A stretch of DNA of 64,000 bases from CBDAPU01 sp965198875. Its GTDB lineage: Bacteria > Pseudomonadota > Gammaproteobacteria > Eutrophobiales > Eutrophobiaceae. Below, piece after piece: positions 24,581-33,856 of the stretch (its first letter is position 1; the number at the start of each line of letters is the position of its first letter). The translations under genes were made by a program, and so were the position numbers. The stretch covers positions 2,046,001 through 2,110,000 of the forward strand of contig CBDAPU010000001.1 in assembly GCA_965198875.1 (NCBI GenBank). The letters are read 5' to 3'. The notes beneath the pieces are model-generated. The model worked only from the letters and a program-made list of their open reading frames with translations. It was not told the origin of the DNA and ran no database searches.

Positions 24581-26992
24581 TTACAAACTGGCTTTGACGC
24601 CGACAAACACCGATATGGGCGCGGCAGGGCCGAGGAACCTCGGGTTGTCGAAATCGTTGATGACGGGGACGTCCAGCTCATCGGGCTCTTCTCCGATCAG
24701 GCCAAATGTTTCATAGTCGTTATCGAACAGGTTGTTGATTTTTGCATAGAGCTCGACGTGCTCATTGAAGCGATAGCGACCACGCAGATTGACCACGGTG
24801 TAGCCGCCGACTTTTGGTAGCTGGTTTGACTCATCGGCTCTTAACACCTGAGCGGAGTGGTGTAGCGCTTCAATGCCCACTGACAAGCCCTCGGTGAGCG
24901 CATAATCTGCGCGTAGTTTTAGCTGATTTTCAGGGACGCCGGGGATCCGATCACCAGATGTGACTTCAATCTCATCCTCATCGTCGGCATCAGGGTGGTT
25001 CGGGTTTAATACCCGCAAGTTATCCTCAAAGCTCGCTTCGATATAACTGTAGGCGAGCCCCCAGCCCAATTTACCCCACTGGCCGTCAAGGCTGGTCTCA
25101 ATCCCAAGCCGTCTGGTTTCATCGACATTGGCGAATAAACCGGTGGCGCGTCCGGTTGACTGGAAAATGATGTCGTCTTTGTTTCTCGTGCGGAAAAACC
25201 CAAGATGATAGTTGATGTTGTTGATAGCGCCTCTTATGCCGGCCTCAATGCTTTTTGATACCACATCTTCCAGTGGCGGATCAGCGAGAAAAGCGTTGGG
25301 AAGCCGACATTCTTCAAAGTCATCCCCCGCCGCCTGGGCTATCGCCGCCACCCGATCATTACAGGCCAGCTCAATGGGGGTGGGCGCCCGTGAAGACTGG
25401 CTGTAACTGCCGTAGATGTTGATATTTTCAGTGGCCTGCCAGGTCACCCCCAGGGCCGGATTAAAACGCAGGAAATCATGCTCGCCGTTGAGCTCAGGGC
25501 GCTTGCCGGATTGATCCGCCAGCTCAACGATGGTGTTATTCAAGCGCCCGGAAAGCGTGAGTGATAACTGCTCGGTGAGATCCAGGGTGTTGGTGAAATA
25601 AACGCTCATGGATTGCGTTTCGGTATCGATGTGTGTCGCCGCCTCTTCAACAAAGACGCCCCGATCCGGGCTGTTTGCGGTCGTGCGGGTGATCGGATCC
25701 AGAGTAGTCACTTCGGTATTCGATATGAATGTGGAATCACCGCGAAAATAGGCGAACCCCATGACCAGTTGATTATTATTTCCAAACAGATCATGCAGGA
25801 AGGTGAGGTTCATGTCCGTGCCATAGCTTTTCTGTTTGCGGTTACTGATGTTGTTAAGGGCGTTTCTTTCATCATCATCAAACTCAGCCAGCACCGGGTT
25901 ACCGTCCAGGTCTTCGACGACCTCACCATTGAGGTCTTTTTTCAGCTCATTCTCGGTAAAACCCGTCTCACAATCCAGGGCTGTATTATCCAGCGCATCT
26001 TCATTGACTTCGATCAGTACTGCCTCGGTGTTGTTGACGTCGGTGATCAGGCACTCTTCAAACTCGGTGGCGTCCCCGTTAAATGAATCCGTATCGTTGC
26101 TGCGATAAAAGCCGTTTATGGAAACCTGTATGTTGTCGGTGAGCTGGTGGGCGCCATCAACGCTGAGCATAAACAGGTTGTTTTCCGTGACGTCAGGGGC
26201 AGTAAAAATGGCGCTCCGGTCAAGTTCAAGCAATTCAACCGGGATGGCGCCGTTGCCGGTCAATTCGCTGTCACCGTGTTGCATGTTCAGATTGAGTGTG
26301 GATAACCCGGTACGCATGCCGATGCTGCCGTAGAAGTTAATCGCATCGGACGCCGACAAGTCACGCCAGCCTTTCTCGTCAAAATAATTGACATGGCCAT
26401 AATAACCCCAGACGCCGTTGTTGCCGCCGCTCTCGATAGAGCCTACAACACGATCAAAGGAGCCGCCGTATACGTCCGCATGATGGCCTTCGCTATTGAA
26501 ACCATCTTTCATCCGTATCGCCAGGGCGCCGCCTAAGGTATTTAAGCCGAACAGGGGATTGGCGCCACCGATCAGGTTGATGCTGTGTATGGCCGACTCC
26601 GGCAGCAGGTCCCAGTTGACCGCATCGCCTAATGGCTCGTTAATGCGGACGCCGTTTTGATAGACCGCCAAACCCTGCGCCAGCCCCAGCAGGGGAGAGA
26701 CCGTGTAGCCACGGTATTGCACATCCGCTTGCAATGGGTTGTTCTGGGCGTCGTTTATGGAGATGCTGCCGAAGTTCTGATTGAGGAAATCCGAGATACT
26801 CAGGCTGTGTGCGCGTTCTAACTCTTCGCTTGTGGCCGATTGCACGTTATAGGGGATCTTGGCCTCCGGTAGCCCCGTCGTCTGTGCCGGGGTGATCCCG
26901 ATGACGAGGATCTCCTCATCGGCGTCCTGTGAATGGGCGGCAGTGCTCAACAACACCCCCGTGAGTAAAGTGGTGAATAAGGTAGTACGCAT
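24581..26992 (-). CDS. TonB-dependent outer-membrane receptor, substrate unknown
   Basis: 803 residues. A signal peptide (to about 21) is followed by a TonB-box-like EEILVIG, a plug domain (about 45-165, with VQYRGYTVSPLLG, GVRINEPLGD and LFGLNTLGGALAIRMKDG), then a 22-strand barrel with the RxxxFNEH/INNLFDNDYETFG motif near the end. It imports a large ligand such as an iron chelate, cobalamin or another metal complex using TonB energy. There is no adjacent periplasmic binding protein, ABC transporter or regulator to suggest the ligand. It is monocistronic, with its own terminator. Confidence 0.92.
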   Translation of the reverse strand: MRTTLFTTLLTGVLLSTAAHSQDADEEILVIGITPAQTTGLPEAKIPYNVQSATSEELERAHSLSISDFLNQNFGSISINDAQNNPLQADVQYRGYTVSPLLGLAQGLAVYQNGVRINEPLGDAVNWDLLPESAIHSINLIGGANPLFGLNTLGGALAIRMKDGFNSEGHHADVYGGSFDRVVGSIESGGNNGVWGYYGHVNYFDEKGWRDLSASDAINFYGSIGMRTGLSTLNLNMQHGDSELTGNGAIPVELLELDRSAIFTAPDVTENNLFMLSVDGAHQLTDNIQVSINGFYRSNDTDSFNGDATEFEECLITDVNNTEAVLIEVNEDALDNTALDCETGFTENELKKDLNGEVVEDLDGNPVLAEFDDDERNALNNISNRKQKSYGTDMNLTFLHDLFGNNNQLVMGFAYFRGDSTFISNTEVTTLDPITRTTANSPDRGVFVEEAATHIDTETQSMSVYFTNTLDLTEQLSLTLSGRLNNTIVELADQSGKRPELNGEHDFLRFNPALGVTWQATENINIYGSYSQSSRAPTPIELACNDRVAAIAQAAGDDFEECRLPNAFLADPPLEDVVSKSIEAGIRGAINNINYHLGFFRTRNKDDIIFQSTGRATGLFANVDETRRLGIETSLDGQWGKLGWGLAYSYIEASFEDNLRVLNPNHPDADDEDEIEVTSGDRIPGVPENQLKLRADYALTEGLSVGIEALHHSAQVLRADESNQLPKVGGYTVVNLRGRYRFNEHVELYAKINNLFDNDYETFGLIGEEPDELDVPVINDFDNPRFLGPAAPISVFVGVKASL

Positions 26993-27199
26993 CGTGCATT
27001 GTCCTCTTTCAAGTGTGTGTTGTATTTCAGCGGCTGATATGAGGCACGAAAATGCTTACTATGTGCCTTCATTTGGCGCAACAGTTAAGGATAGTACTGT
27101 GCTCTTTATGCGGAAATGGGCAAAGGGGAAGAAATACCTGGGAGATTTTCCCTGGCGCCTCCCTTGCCAGGCGGACTGCCTGCCGTCAAGCCGTGCGAA

Positions 27200-27913
27200 T
27201 TAGATGAAATCCTCCAGCATTTCCCGCTCCGCATCGCTTATGGATGAGTTTTGCATGCGGTTTTTTATCATGTCGCCATGGATGTGTTTTTGTTCAATCA
27301 GTATTCTCTTCTCATCAGGCGATAGGCTGTCCTTAAAGAAGAGATTACTCGGCGGGATGAAACCCGCCTCAATGATGACGTGGGTCTCATCGCTCATGAT
27401 GCGGAATTTGCCGATGTCTTTATCGATGCGCTTCTCGGCAAAGGTCTGATCGACAATACCGGCGGTGTATATGGAATGGATCTCCATCTTGTAGCTGATG
27501 ATATGCCCGGGATCATCGTTCTTTTCGATCCCCGCTTCTATGTGTTCAAGCCGCGACCCGAGCATCTCCCTCAGGGATCCGAGGATCTGCTCATCTTCAA
27601 GCCGTTCGGAATAAATATCGAGGATATTATCGATCCCCAGTTGGTTGTAGGTATCGGTCCTGTATAACTCATTACAGCGGTAAGAGAGCAGCTTGTAAGA
27701 GCGAAACCCCAGGGTGGAATAGATATCCTCGAGCTCACGAATGTATTTATTGAACCCCAATGCACAGACTAGCTGGGAGTGGTTGAGATCCAGTTGACTG
27801 GCGATCTTGTTGATGCGGACGATGAAATCCTCATCTGGATTAGACTTAACCTTATAGAACACCTTTACCAGCTCAGCATCGGATGCGGTTAGAAGCTCTG
27901 TAAAACTGATCAT
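27200..27913 (-). CDS. Protein of unknown family, paralog of the gene just upstream
   Basis: 237 residues, no signal peptide or membrane helix, mostly alpha-helical and charged, so probably cytoplasmic. It aligns along its length with the product of 27910-28644, for example VIIEAGFIPPSNLFFKDSLS against MIIESKLIPAGDIFFRDSIL, and LVCALGFN against LICAVGFN. Its ATG overlaps the upstream stop (ATGA), so translation is coupled. I do not recognise the family. It is the last gene of the mtdA-Sel1/SPOR run. Confidence 0.8.
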   Translation of the reverse strand: MISFTELLTASDAELVKVFYKVKSNPDEDFIVRINKIASQLDLNHSQLVCALGFNKYIRELEDIYSTLGFRSYKLLSYRCNELYRTDTYNQLGIDNILDIYSERLEDEQILGSLREMLGSRLEHIEAGIEKNDDPGHIISYKMEIHSIYTAGIVDQTFAEKRIDKDIGKFRIMSDETHVIIEAGFIPPSNLFFKDSLSPDEKRILIEQKHIHGDMIKNRMQNSSISDAEREMLEDFI

Positions 27914-28644
27914 GGGTTATTAACCTTGCTGTGCTTTGTGTTGATCAGGTATTCCTGCAAGACTCTCTTCTCATCTGCTGTTGTTGTCTCATCATCCAGC
28001 CGGGCCTGCACCAGCTCTTCTGGTATTCGCCCCTTATCCAGGAGCCGACGTTTTTCCTCCGGTAATATACTATCGCGAAAAAAAATATCACCTGCCGGAA
28101 TGAGTTTGCTTTCAATAATCATGCTAACTTCATTCAAAAGCGCCCTGAAGCCGCTGTCTTGGCGGTTTAATCGCGCCTCCACAAAATCAATACCGGCGAT
28201 GTGGTTATTGTATATGAAGCGGATCTCGGTTTTGTATTTATCGATGATGGATGAGTTGACCGTCTCCTCAATACGGCTTTCGACTTTTTCCAGCCGCCGA
28301 CCGAGCAGATACTGCATGATCTCCAGCGCCTCATCCTCGCCTTTAACCGTTGCATAGATGCTGAGCACATCATCAAGGGGCAAGGTTCTATACACATCCG
28401 CTATGAAAATAGCGTTTCGGCTTTGGGATAACGCATCAAAGCTCGCATACCCCAAAACCGGCAATATCTCCGGCAAATGCCTTGAAGACAGGTTAAAGCC
28501 GACCGCACAGATGAGTTGCTCGGCTCTCAGGCGATTGTGTTTGGCGATATCGGCGAGCTGATCACCAGGCCCGTCTTTGTATTGATAAAATCGCTGTAGC
28601 AACATCTCCTCCGGTGCGTTCAATAGCGCATTAAAATCTGACAT
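27910..28644 (-). CDS. Protein of unknown family, tandem paralog
   Basis: 244 residues, helical and cytoplasmic in appearance. It is a tandem duplicate of the following gene: both have an N-terminal helix pair with an L(I/V)CAxGFN block near residue 45-50, an LGxRLExxE block in the middle, and a C-terminal FF(K/R)DSxxPxEKR motif. It starts 21 bases after the Sel1/SPOR gene and overlaps the next gene by 4 bases. No known domain can be named. The conserved motifs suggest a protein- or nucleic-acid-binding role, but this is open. Confidence 0.8.
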   Translation of the reverse strand: MSDFNALLNAPEEMLLQRFYQYKDGPGDQLADIAKHNRLRAEQLICAVGFNLSSRHLPEILPVLGYASFDALSQSRNAIFIADVYRTLPLDDVLSIYATVKGEDEALEIMQYLLGRRLEKVESRIEETVNSSIIDKYKTEIRFIYNNHIAGIDFVEARLNRQDSGFRALLNEVSMIIESKLIPAGDIFFRDSILPEEKRRLLDKGRIPEELVQARLDDETTTADEKRVLQEYLINTKHSKVNNP

Positions 28645-28665
28645 GTGTGTGATGTATGCGTGGCG

Positions 28666-29850
28666 TTATCTCATCAGCTTGTGCAGTATTCCGAAGTTCC
28701 GCACCCAGGGGGTGGTGTTTTTCAGTTTACCCGACAAGCGCTCGGCGGCCTGTTTTGCCTTGTCATAGTCGTTAAAAACGCCATAAAGTGCGTTATAACG
28801 GGTTGTCCCGTCAATGACAATTTCAATGTAGGCGGCCTGGGGGGCGATACCGTTTCTCTGTATAAATGTGATTACATCCCGCTCCTCAAGAACACTGATC
28901 AGTTGCAATGTGTAGTGCTCGGGCGACTGGTTTTTGACCCAATTACCGCCTTTGATGCCGGATGTATTGCCTGTGGGTCTCGGCTTTTCATCGGCGCTAC
29001 GGACGGTTGTTGCCTCTGGGGAGTAAGCCTGCTGATGTTGTCTCGTTATCGCCTTATTTAAGGCAACATCATCCGGGTGTTTTATGCCGCCGATGTTATT
29101 GGCTATGTTATTGGTTATGTTATCGTTGAGTAGCGCCAGTTTTTCCTTAGCCCGGGGTAGCCCCTGCGTTGCCGCACGTCCATACCACTCTCTGGCCACC
29201 TCCCTGTTTTTCTCTACCGCATAGCCGTTTTCATAGAACACGCCGAGATTAAACTGGGCCTGAGCAACGCCCTGGGCGGCGGCCCGCTCGAACCAGATCA
29301 GAGCCGTGGCATAATTTTTCTTAACACCCCGACCAAAGGCGTACATAACCGCCAGGCTATATTGTGCCTGACCGTGTCCCTGTGCGGCCGCCTGCTCAAA
29401 TAATCGCCTGGCTTTTTCATCATCTTTCGGCATGTGCGTGCCGCGAAAATACAGGATCCCCAAGTTGAACTGGGCGTCCACCTGCCCGCCGGATGCGGCC
29501 AGCTCCCACCACCTGGCGGCTGCTTCGATATCCTTGTTGACGCCGTCACCATGAAAGTATTTTGCCCCGACCTGATATTGCACGGCAGGGTGCCCCTGAT
29601 TGGCGGCCAGCAAGTACCAGCGCATGGCCTCATCGGCGTCCGCCCTGATCCCATGCCCATAGTCATAGAGGATCCCCAGCATTTTCTGCGCTTCTGCATC
29701 GCCCTGCTCGGCCAGGGGTTTCAGGATTGCATAGGCCCGTTTGTATTCTCCATTCACGTAGGCCTGGCGGCCCTCCTCGTAGGTTTGAGAGAAGAGGGCA
29801 TGGGCCGGCAATAAAAGCGCCAGCGAGGTGATAACGGCCTTGAATGACAT
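28666..29850 (-). CDS. Sel1-repeat protein with C-terminal SPOR domain
   Basis: 394 residues from the ATG at 29850; an open frame to 29967 overlaps the mtdA end and lacks a signal sequence at its start. A signal peptide (MSFKAVITSLALLLPAHALFS) is followed by at least five Sel1 (SLR) repeats at about 30-225 (A.A.Q..LG..Y..G.G pattern). A low-complexity linker then leads to a SPOR domain (about 310-390) that binds denuded peptidoglycan glycans. It is likely periplasmic, at septal cell wall. It starts 52 bases after mtdA and precedes the two paralogous genes. Confidence 0.87.
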   Translation of the reverse strand: MSFKAVITSLALLLPAHALFSQTYEEGRQAYVNGEYKRAYAILKPLAEQGDAEAQKMLGILYDYGHGIRADADEAMRWYLLAANQGHPAVQYQVGAKYFHGDGVNKDIEAAARWWELAASGGQVDAQFNLGILYFRGTHMPKDDEKARRLFEQAAAQGHGQAQYSLAVMYAFGRGVKKNYATALIWFERAAAQGVAQAQFNLGVFYENGYAVEKNREVAREWYGRAATQGLPRAKEKLALLNDNITNNIANNIGGIKHPDDVALNKAITRQHQQAYSPEATTVRSADEKPRPTGNTSGIKGGNWVKNQSPEHYTLQLISVLEERDVITFIQRNGIAPQAAYIEIVIDGTTRYNALYGVFNDYDKAKQAAERLSGKLKNTTPWVRNFGILHKLMR

Positions 29851-29902
29851 CGGTGGATTTTGCCATAAACCGGGGACGGGCAAGAGCGACCGGGTGAGGA
29901 AA

Positions 29903-30760
29903 TTATGGCATTTTTTTTGCCAGCGCAAATATCTCTTCTGCATCGAGGATCTGATCATGCCGGTCAAACAGCTTTGCGATACAAGCTCGGTGTAGGGCCA
30001 GTTTCAAGACGCCAACACCGATCGCCCCCCAGACGATTTTACCGTGCCGGTCTTCGCCCTTATCCATCATGTCGGCGCCTTCAATGCCCAATGGCGGTGT
30101 TGCATTTGCATCGGCGAGCATCTCAATACCGGGATTATCCCGCCAGTGTTCCTTCGCAAGAAGCGGCACCCCCGCAGCCCCGGTTGCGATGACGATTTGT
30201 GCATCTGCGAGCGCTTGCGATCTCTCCTCACTGGTTGCGGCCCCGGCCGCCAGGACGTCTACATCAAAGCGGTTTTTTATTGCATCACAGGCCTTTTGAG
30301 CGCGCCCTTGATCGCGAGAGCATAACACCACATCAGCGCCTTCGTTTTTCAACATGATCGCCGCCCGTTGTCCTACCGGGCCGGTGCCGCCCAAAATGAC
30401 GGCTTTTTTGCCCGTCACCGTGCCGCTACGCATCAATTGGGTCACGGTTGCCGCCGCCGTGGTGTTGCTGCCGTTACTGTCCAGCATGACTGAAACACGA
30501 AAGTTGGCGAAGAAAACCGCTTTGATGGCCTCGAGCAACGCTTCCCCGGCCACCATGTTGCTGCCGCCGACAAACAGGGCGGTGTTTTTTTTCTCAGCCG
30601 GACTGCGTGTGAAGATGGCGCCGTCAACCAGTGGGCGAATATTATCCGGCGTGCAACCCCCATGACCTATGACGTGATCGGCGCCGCCGTCATAGGCGAC
30701 AACCGTGTCAAACACCGAGGCATGGGGGTCGGTGTCCAGTTGGAATAATAATTTTCTCAT
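29903..30760 (-). CDS. mtdA: NADP-dependent methylene-H4MPT/methylene-H4F dehydrogenase (MtdA type)
   Basis: 285 residues from the ATG at 30760, with AGGAG 6 bases upstream; a TTG one codon earlier is unlikely. The N-terminal domain (LLFQLDTDPHASVFD, YDGGADHVIGHG, VDGAIFTR) and the MLDSNGSNTTAAA segment are close to MtdA of methylotrophs and unlike MtdB as I recall it. The Rossmann motif GGTGPVGQRAA lies near residue 125-135. The C-terminus (HRACIAKLF, DAEEIFALAKKM) also matches MtdA. It oxidises or reduces methylene-tetrahydromethanopterin/tetrahydrofolate in C1 metabolism. It is divergent from fchA, which catalyses the adjacent step. Confidence 0.9.
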   Translation of the reverse strand: MRKLLFQLDTDPHASVFDTVVAYDGGADHVIGHGGCTPDNIRPLVDGAIFTRSPAEKKNTALFVGGSNMVAGEALLEAIKAVFFANFRVSVMLDSNGSNTTAAATVTQLMRSGTVTGKKAVILGGTGPVGQRAAIMLKNEGADVVLCSRDQGRAQKACDAIKNRFDVDVLAAGAATSEERSQALADAQIVIATGAAGVPLLAKEHWRDNPGIEMLADANATPPLGIEGADMMDKGEDRHGKIVWGAIGVGVLKLALHRACIAKLFDRHDQILDAEEIFALAKKMP

Positions 30761-30763
30761 CAA

Positions 30764-31201
30764 TTTCTCCTGAGGAGTGCGTGTTTAAGGCGCTACTGAT
30801 CAGTCCATCCCGGGGCTTCTCTTAAAGGCCGGGCAAACTAAAAATATGATTTTCAATTTGTTCAAAAACCAACGGCGTAATGGCATTGATTTGGGCGGTG
30901 TTTCTCTTGTCACGGAGACACTGACTTACAATTTCGGGTTCCTTAAAATCAGGCGCTCGAAATCAGATACTCGCATACTTTTATGCCTGCAAGATGCGCT
31001 GTTGATCATCCATCCGCACTGGCTCTATCGGCTCTGGTATGTATAACTTAACCGATGCGGGTATGTCGAACAACAAAAATCGGGAAGTTTATCCATGAAA
31101 CCGCTATCATCATGGGCGCATCCTGATCAGGATTATTGTAAAGTCAGGGCTGATCGTAAAACCCATGCGCCGGATCTAAAGTGACATAAAGAGGGCTATC
31201 C
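30764..31201. other. Divergent intergenic region between mtdA and fchA
   Basis: 438 bases. It must contain promoters for both directions. A 66-codon plus-strand frame (30846-31046, MIFNLFKNQRRNG...) has no recognisable motif and no good ribosome site; it could be a small gene but is not claimed. No riboswitch was recognised. Confidence 0.4.
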
Positions 31202-31831
31202 ATGATAAAAGAGCAATCCGTAGACATGTTTCTTGAGCAGCTTGCCTCCAGGGCGTCAACGCCGGGCGGGGGGAGTGTCGCCGCCATCATGGGGGCTATG
31301 GGGGCGGCGTTGGTGAGTATGGTGGCGAACCTGACGGTGGGCAAAAAACATGACGAAGCTGTTGAGGCCGAGATGCAGCATTTGCTGGATAGATCAGAGA
31401 CGGCCTGTGCACAGTTGACGGATATGATCCAGCAGGATGTGGATGTATTTAACAAGGTCATGGCGGCCTATGCCATGCCAAAGGAGACCGCTGAGGAAAC
31501 ACGCACACGCACCCATGCCATACAGGCTGCATTGAAGGGGGCCACGGATGTGCCGCTCGCCTGTGCCCGTCTTTGTGCTGATGTTATTGCGCTTTGTCTG
31601 CCTGCGGCTGAGAAGGGTAACGTCAATGTGATCAGTGACGCCGGTGTGGCGGTATTGGCGGCACAGGCGGCGCTTAAAAGCGCGGCATTGAATGTGTACA
31701 TCAACATCGGCGGTATTCACGATGAGGATTTCACCGCTGAGCGCCAGCGGGAACTGGACGGCATACTGGCACAGACCGGCGATTTAACCGAAGAGGTATA
31801 TGATCTGGTTAAGAGCAAGCTGCAGAAATAG
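31202..31831 (+). CDS. fchA: Methenyltetrahydrofolate cyclohydrolase (FchA/cyclodeaminase family)
   Basis: 209 residues, all-helical. The family signature STPGGGSVAAIMGAMGAALVSMVANLT is near the N-terminus (about 20-46), followed by NVISDAGVAVLAAQAALKSAALNVYIN. This fold is the cyclodeaminase/cyclohydrolase domain that interconverts methenyl-H4F and 10-formyl-H4F. FchA works with MtdA in methylotrophs, and the divergent mtdA here supports that assignment over a formiminotransferase-cyclodeaminase role in histidine degradation. Confidence 0.88.
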   Translation: MIKEQSVDMFLEQLASRASTPGGGSVAAIMGAMGAALVSMVANLTVGKKHDEAVEAEMQHLLDRSETACAQLTDMIQQDVDVFNKVMAAYAMPKETAEETRTRTHAIQAALKGATDVPLACARLCADVIALCLPAAEKGNVNVISDAGVAVLAAQAALKSAALNVYINIGGIHDEDFTAERQRELDGILAQTGDLTEEVYDLVKSKLQK

Positions 31832-31843
31832 CCTTGCTTTTTT
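31814..31843 (+). terminator. Probable intrinsic terminator overlapping the fchA stop
   Basis: AGCAAG (31814-31819) and CTTGCT (31833-31838) form a 6-bp stem with a 13-base loop, followed by TTTTTT. The stem is short, so confidence is moderate. Confidence 0.45.
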
Positions 31844-32144
31844 ATTGAGGCTGTGACGGGCTTCAGCGCCGTGCTAAATATCTTTATATCCTTTATCTTC
31901 ATAAGGGATGGGCACGTTTTCAAGCAATACTTTAAGCGCATATTCCAGTCTCTTCACACTGATCTGAACTCGCTCAGACCATCCCTCTTTAAGGTGGCTC
32001 TTAAACATCATTCGTGTCCCTTAACGTTTTCAATGCCGATCTGATCGGATCAAAGGGCGCCGGGACATGATCAGACATTTCACATAGCGTTACGGTTGGC
32101 CTGCCCGTGGCCAAAGGAAAATACCCCGCAGAGATGGCCGACAT
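31844..32144. other. Intergenic region between converging fchA and nadC
   Basis: About 300 bases with short unrelated open frames on both strands. No RNA gene, repeat or protein similarity was recognised. Confidence 0.4.
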
Positions 32145-32981
32145 TCAAGGCTCGATAATGGATAGCGAGAAATCAATGGCCTTAACGTTTTTTGTCAGAA
32201 GGCCGAGGGAGATGAAGTCGACGCCGGTGTCGGCGATGTCGGATATGGACTGCCGATCAACATTGCCGGACACCTCCAGCTCTACCGCCCCGTTGTTCAT
32301 TGCCACCGCCTGCCTGATCTGCTCCAGGGTGAAATTATCAAGCAAGATAATATCAGCACGGGCTACTATGGCTTCCTGCAGCTCGTTGAGATCTGAAACC
32401 TCAATTTCTATTCGCCTATGCAGTGATCTGGCCTTGCCAATGGCCGCTGTGACCGAGCCGGCCGCCTTGATATGATTGTCTTTAAGCAATATTGCATCAT
32501 ATAAGCCCATACGATGGTTCCTCCCGCCACCACAGAGGACGGCATATTTCTGTGCGCTACGCAAGCCGGGAATGGTTTTTCGCGTATCGAGTAACTGCAC
32601 ACTGGCCCCCTTGATCAACTCAGCGTATCCACGGGTCGTGGTGGCGGTACCAGAGAGCGTTTGGATGAAATTCAGCGCCGTGCGCTCACCGCTTAAAATC
32701 GCCTTTGTCTGCCCCGACAAACTGCACACCGTCTGCCCGCACCGGATCTCATCGCCATCGCCGTAGCGCCAGTTGATGGCAACGTTCTCATCCAGTTGTC
32801 TGAATACCTCATCGAACCAGGCGGCGCCACATAGAACAGCCGGCTCGCGACTGATGACGATAGCGCTGGATATGGCGCCCTCCCGGAGTAATGCTGCGCT
32901 GAGGTCGCCGCTACCTAAGTCTTCACTGAGAGCGCATCGCACAATGCGCTGAATATCGGCCGGCAAGTCTCGTTTTAGCAT
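32145..32981 (-). CDS. nadC: Nicotinate-nucleotide pyrophosphorylase (quinolinate phosphoribosyltransferase)
   Basis: 278 residues. Conserved blocks include LDTRKTIPGLRSAQKYAV near residues 130-147 and NHRMGLYDAILLKDNH, with the TIM-barrel end DNFTLEQIRQAV, EVSGNVDRQSI and GVDFISLGLLTK. It converts quinolinate and PRPP to nicotinate mononucleotide in NAD synthesis. The length equals that of bacterial NadC. It lies 29 bases after the aspartic-protease gene and near ampD-ampE, a common gammaproteobacterial neighbourhood. Confidence 0.95.
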   Translation of the reverse strand: MLKRDLPADIQRIVRCALSEDLGSGDLSAALLREGAISSAIVISREPAVLCGAAWFDEVFRQLDENVAINWRYGDGDEIRCGQTVCSLSGQTKAILSGERTALNFIQTLSGTATTTRGYAELIKGASVQLLDTRKTIPGLRSAQKYAVLCGGGRNHRMGLYDAILLKDNHIKAAGSVTAAIGKARSLHRRIEIEVSDLNELQEAIVARADIILLDNFTLEQIRQAVAMNNGAVELEVSGNVDRQSISDIADTGVDFISLGLLTKNVKAIDFSLSIIEP

Positions 32982-33010
32982 CGCTGATTTAAGGTGTTGT
33001 TAAGGGCGGA

Positions 33011-33541
33011 TCAGTATTGCCTTAATATGAGCTCATCACCCCGTTGCGTGAATTCCAGTTGTTTTAGGAATGACATACCCAGCAACACGATATCGCCGTC
33101 CATGTATGGGTTGATGGTGGCCTGCACATCTTCAATGACAATATCACCGAGCCTCACTTGCGCCAGCTCCGTCATGGCCACCGTAATGGCGCCATTGGCT
33201 GTTTGAACAGTGACGGGAGTACCGGGGCGAAGATCAAGCTGTTTTGACAGGGCGCCGGGGACGCTCACGCTTGTTGCGCCGGTATCCAGCATAAACACCA
33301 CCGCGCGGTTATTGATCTCCCCGGAGGCGACGTAATGCCCCTGACGATTTCTGCGTAGCGTGATCTCGGTTTTTTCCGCATCCCGCTGGCTAATAACCTG
33401 TTGATTGGGGTTTTCCTGGCTGTCGAGGAACTGGCCGAAATAAAGCGTTAATAACCCCAGAAACACAAGCCAGGCGCTGATCACCATCACACTGCCTATG
33501 CGTTTTGTATCCTCTTCAAAGTTGTTGCTACCGCGACTCAT
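33011..33541 (-). CDS. Membrane-anchored retropepsin-like aspartic protease (clan AA, TIGR02281 type)
   Basis: 176 residues. One N-terminal membrane helix (about 18-38) is followed by a single retropepsin-like domain with catalytic motif FMLDTGATS (D86) and the later hydrophobic VLLGMSFLKQL flap-partner block. Such proteins act as dimers facing the periplasm; substrates are mostly unknown. It is upstream of nadC on the same strand. Confidence 0.85.
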   Translation of the reverse strand: MSRGSNNFEEDTKRIGSVMVISAWLVFLGLLTLYFGQFLDSQENPNQQVISQRDAEKTEITLRRNRQGHYVASGEINNRAVVFMLDTGATSVSVPGALSKQLDLRPGTPVTVQTANGAITVAMTELAQVRLGDIVIEDVQATINPYMDGDIVLLGMSFLKQLEFTQRGDELILRQY

Positions 33542-33856
33542 CTCATCAGTCCCTTAAATAACAGCGTACCTGGTATGATAACGGAAAATGACTCACAGTC
33601 ATGTTAAATGAGCGACCGTAAAACCTCATCCATCTGCCCGTTACGCCATGTTGTTGTCAATCAACGCTTAGGTATTGGCCGCGGCTGTTGATGTTTTTAT
33701 CGACCGGGATTATATGCTCGGGCTATAAGCTCATCCTGGATCATTTGATGTGGGGATTGTTCATCCCATCGACAGCGCACTCATCGACACAGGGATTGAA
33801 TCCGCCTATATTAACGGCATGTGTCTGCCTGTTGCCCCTGACTGATCCGGCTTTCG
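33542..33856. other. Divergent intergenic region between the aspartic-protease gene and ampD
   Basis: 315 bases. All frames are broken by frequent stops. It should contain promoters for both flanking genes; no definite element was seen. Confidence 0.4.

Noticed and set aside
30846..31046. 66-codon plus-strand frame between mtdA and fchA
   Set aside because: No recognisable motif or good ribosome site; mentioned only in the intergenic entry.
27200..31831. A new toxin-antitoxin or defence system around the unknown paralogs
   Set aside because: Nothing in the paralogs resembles a nuclease, toxin, ATPase or membrane pore, and the neighbours are metabolic or envelope genes.
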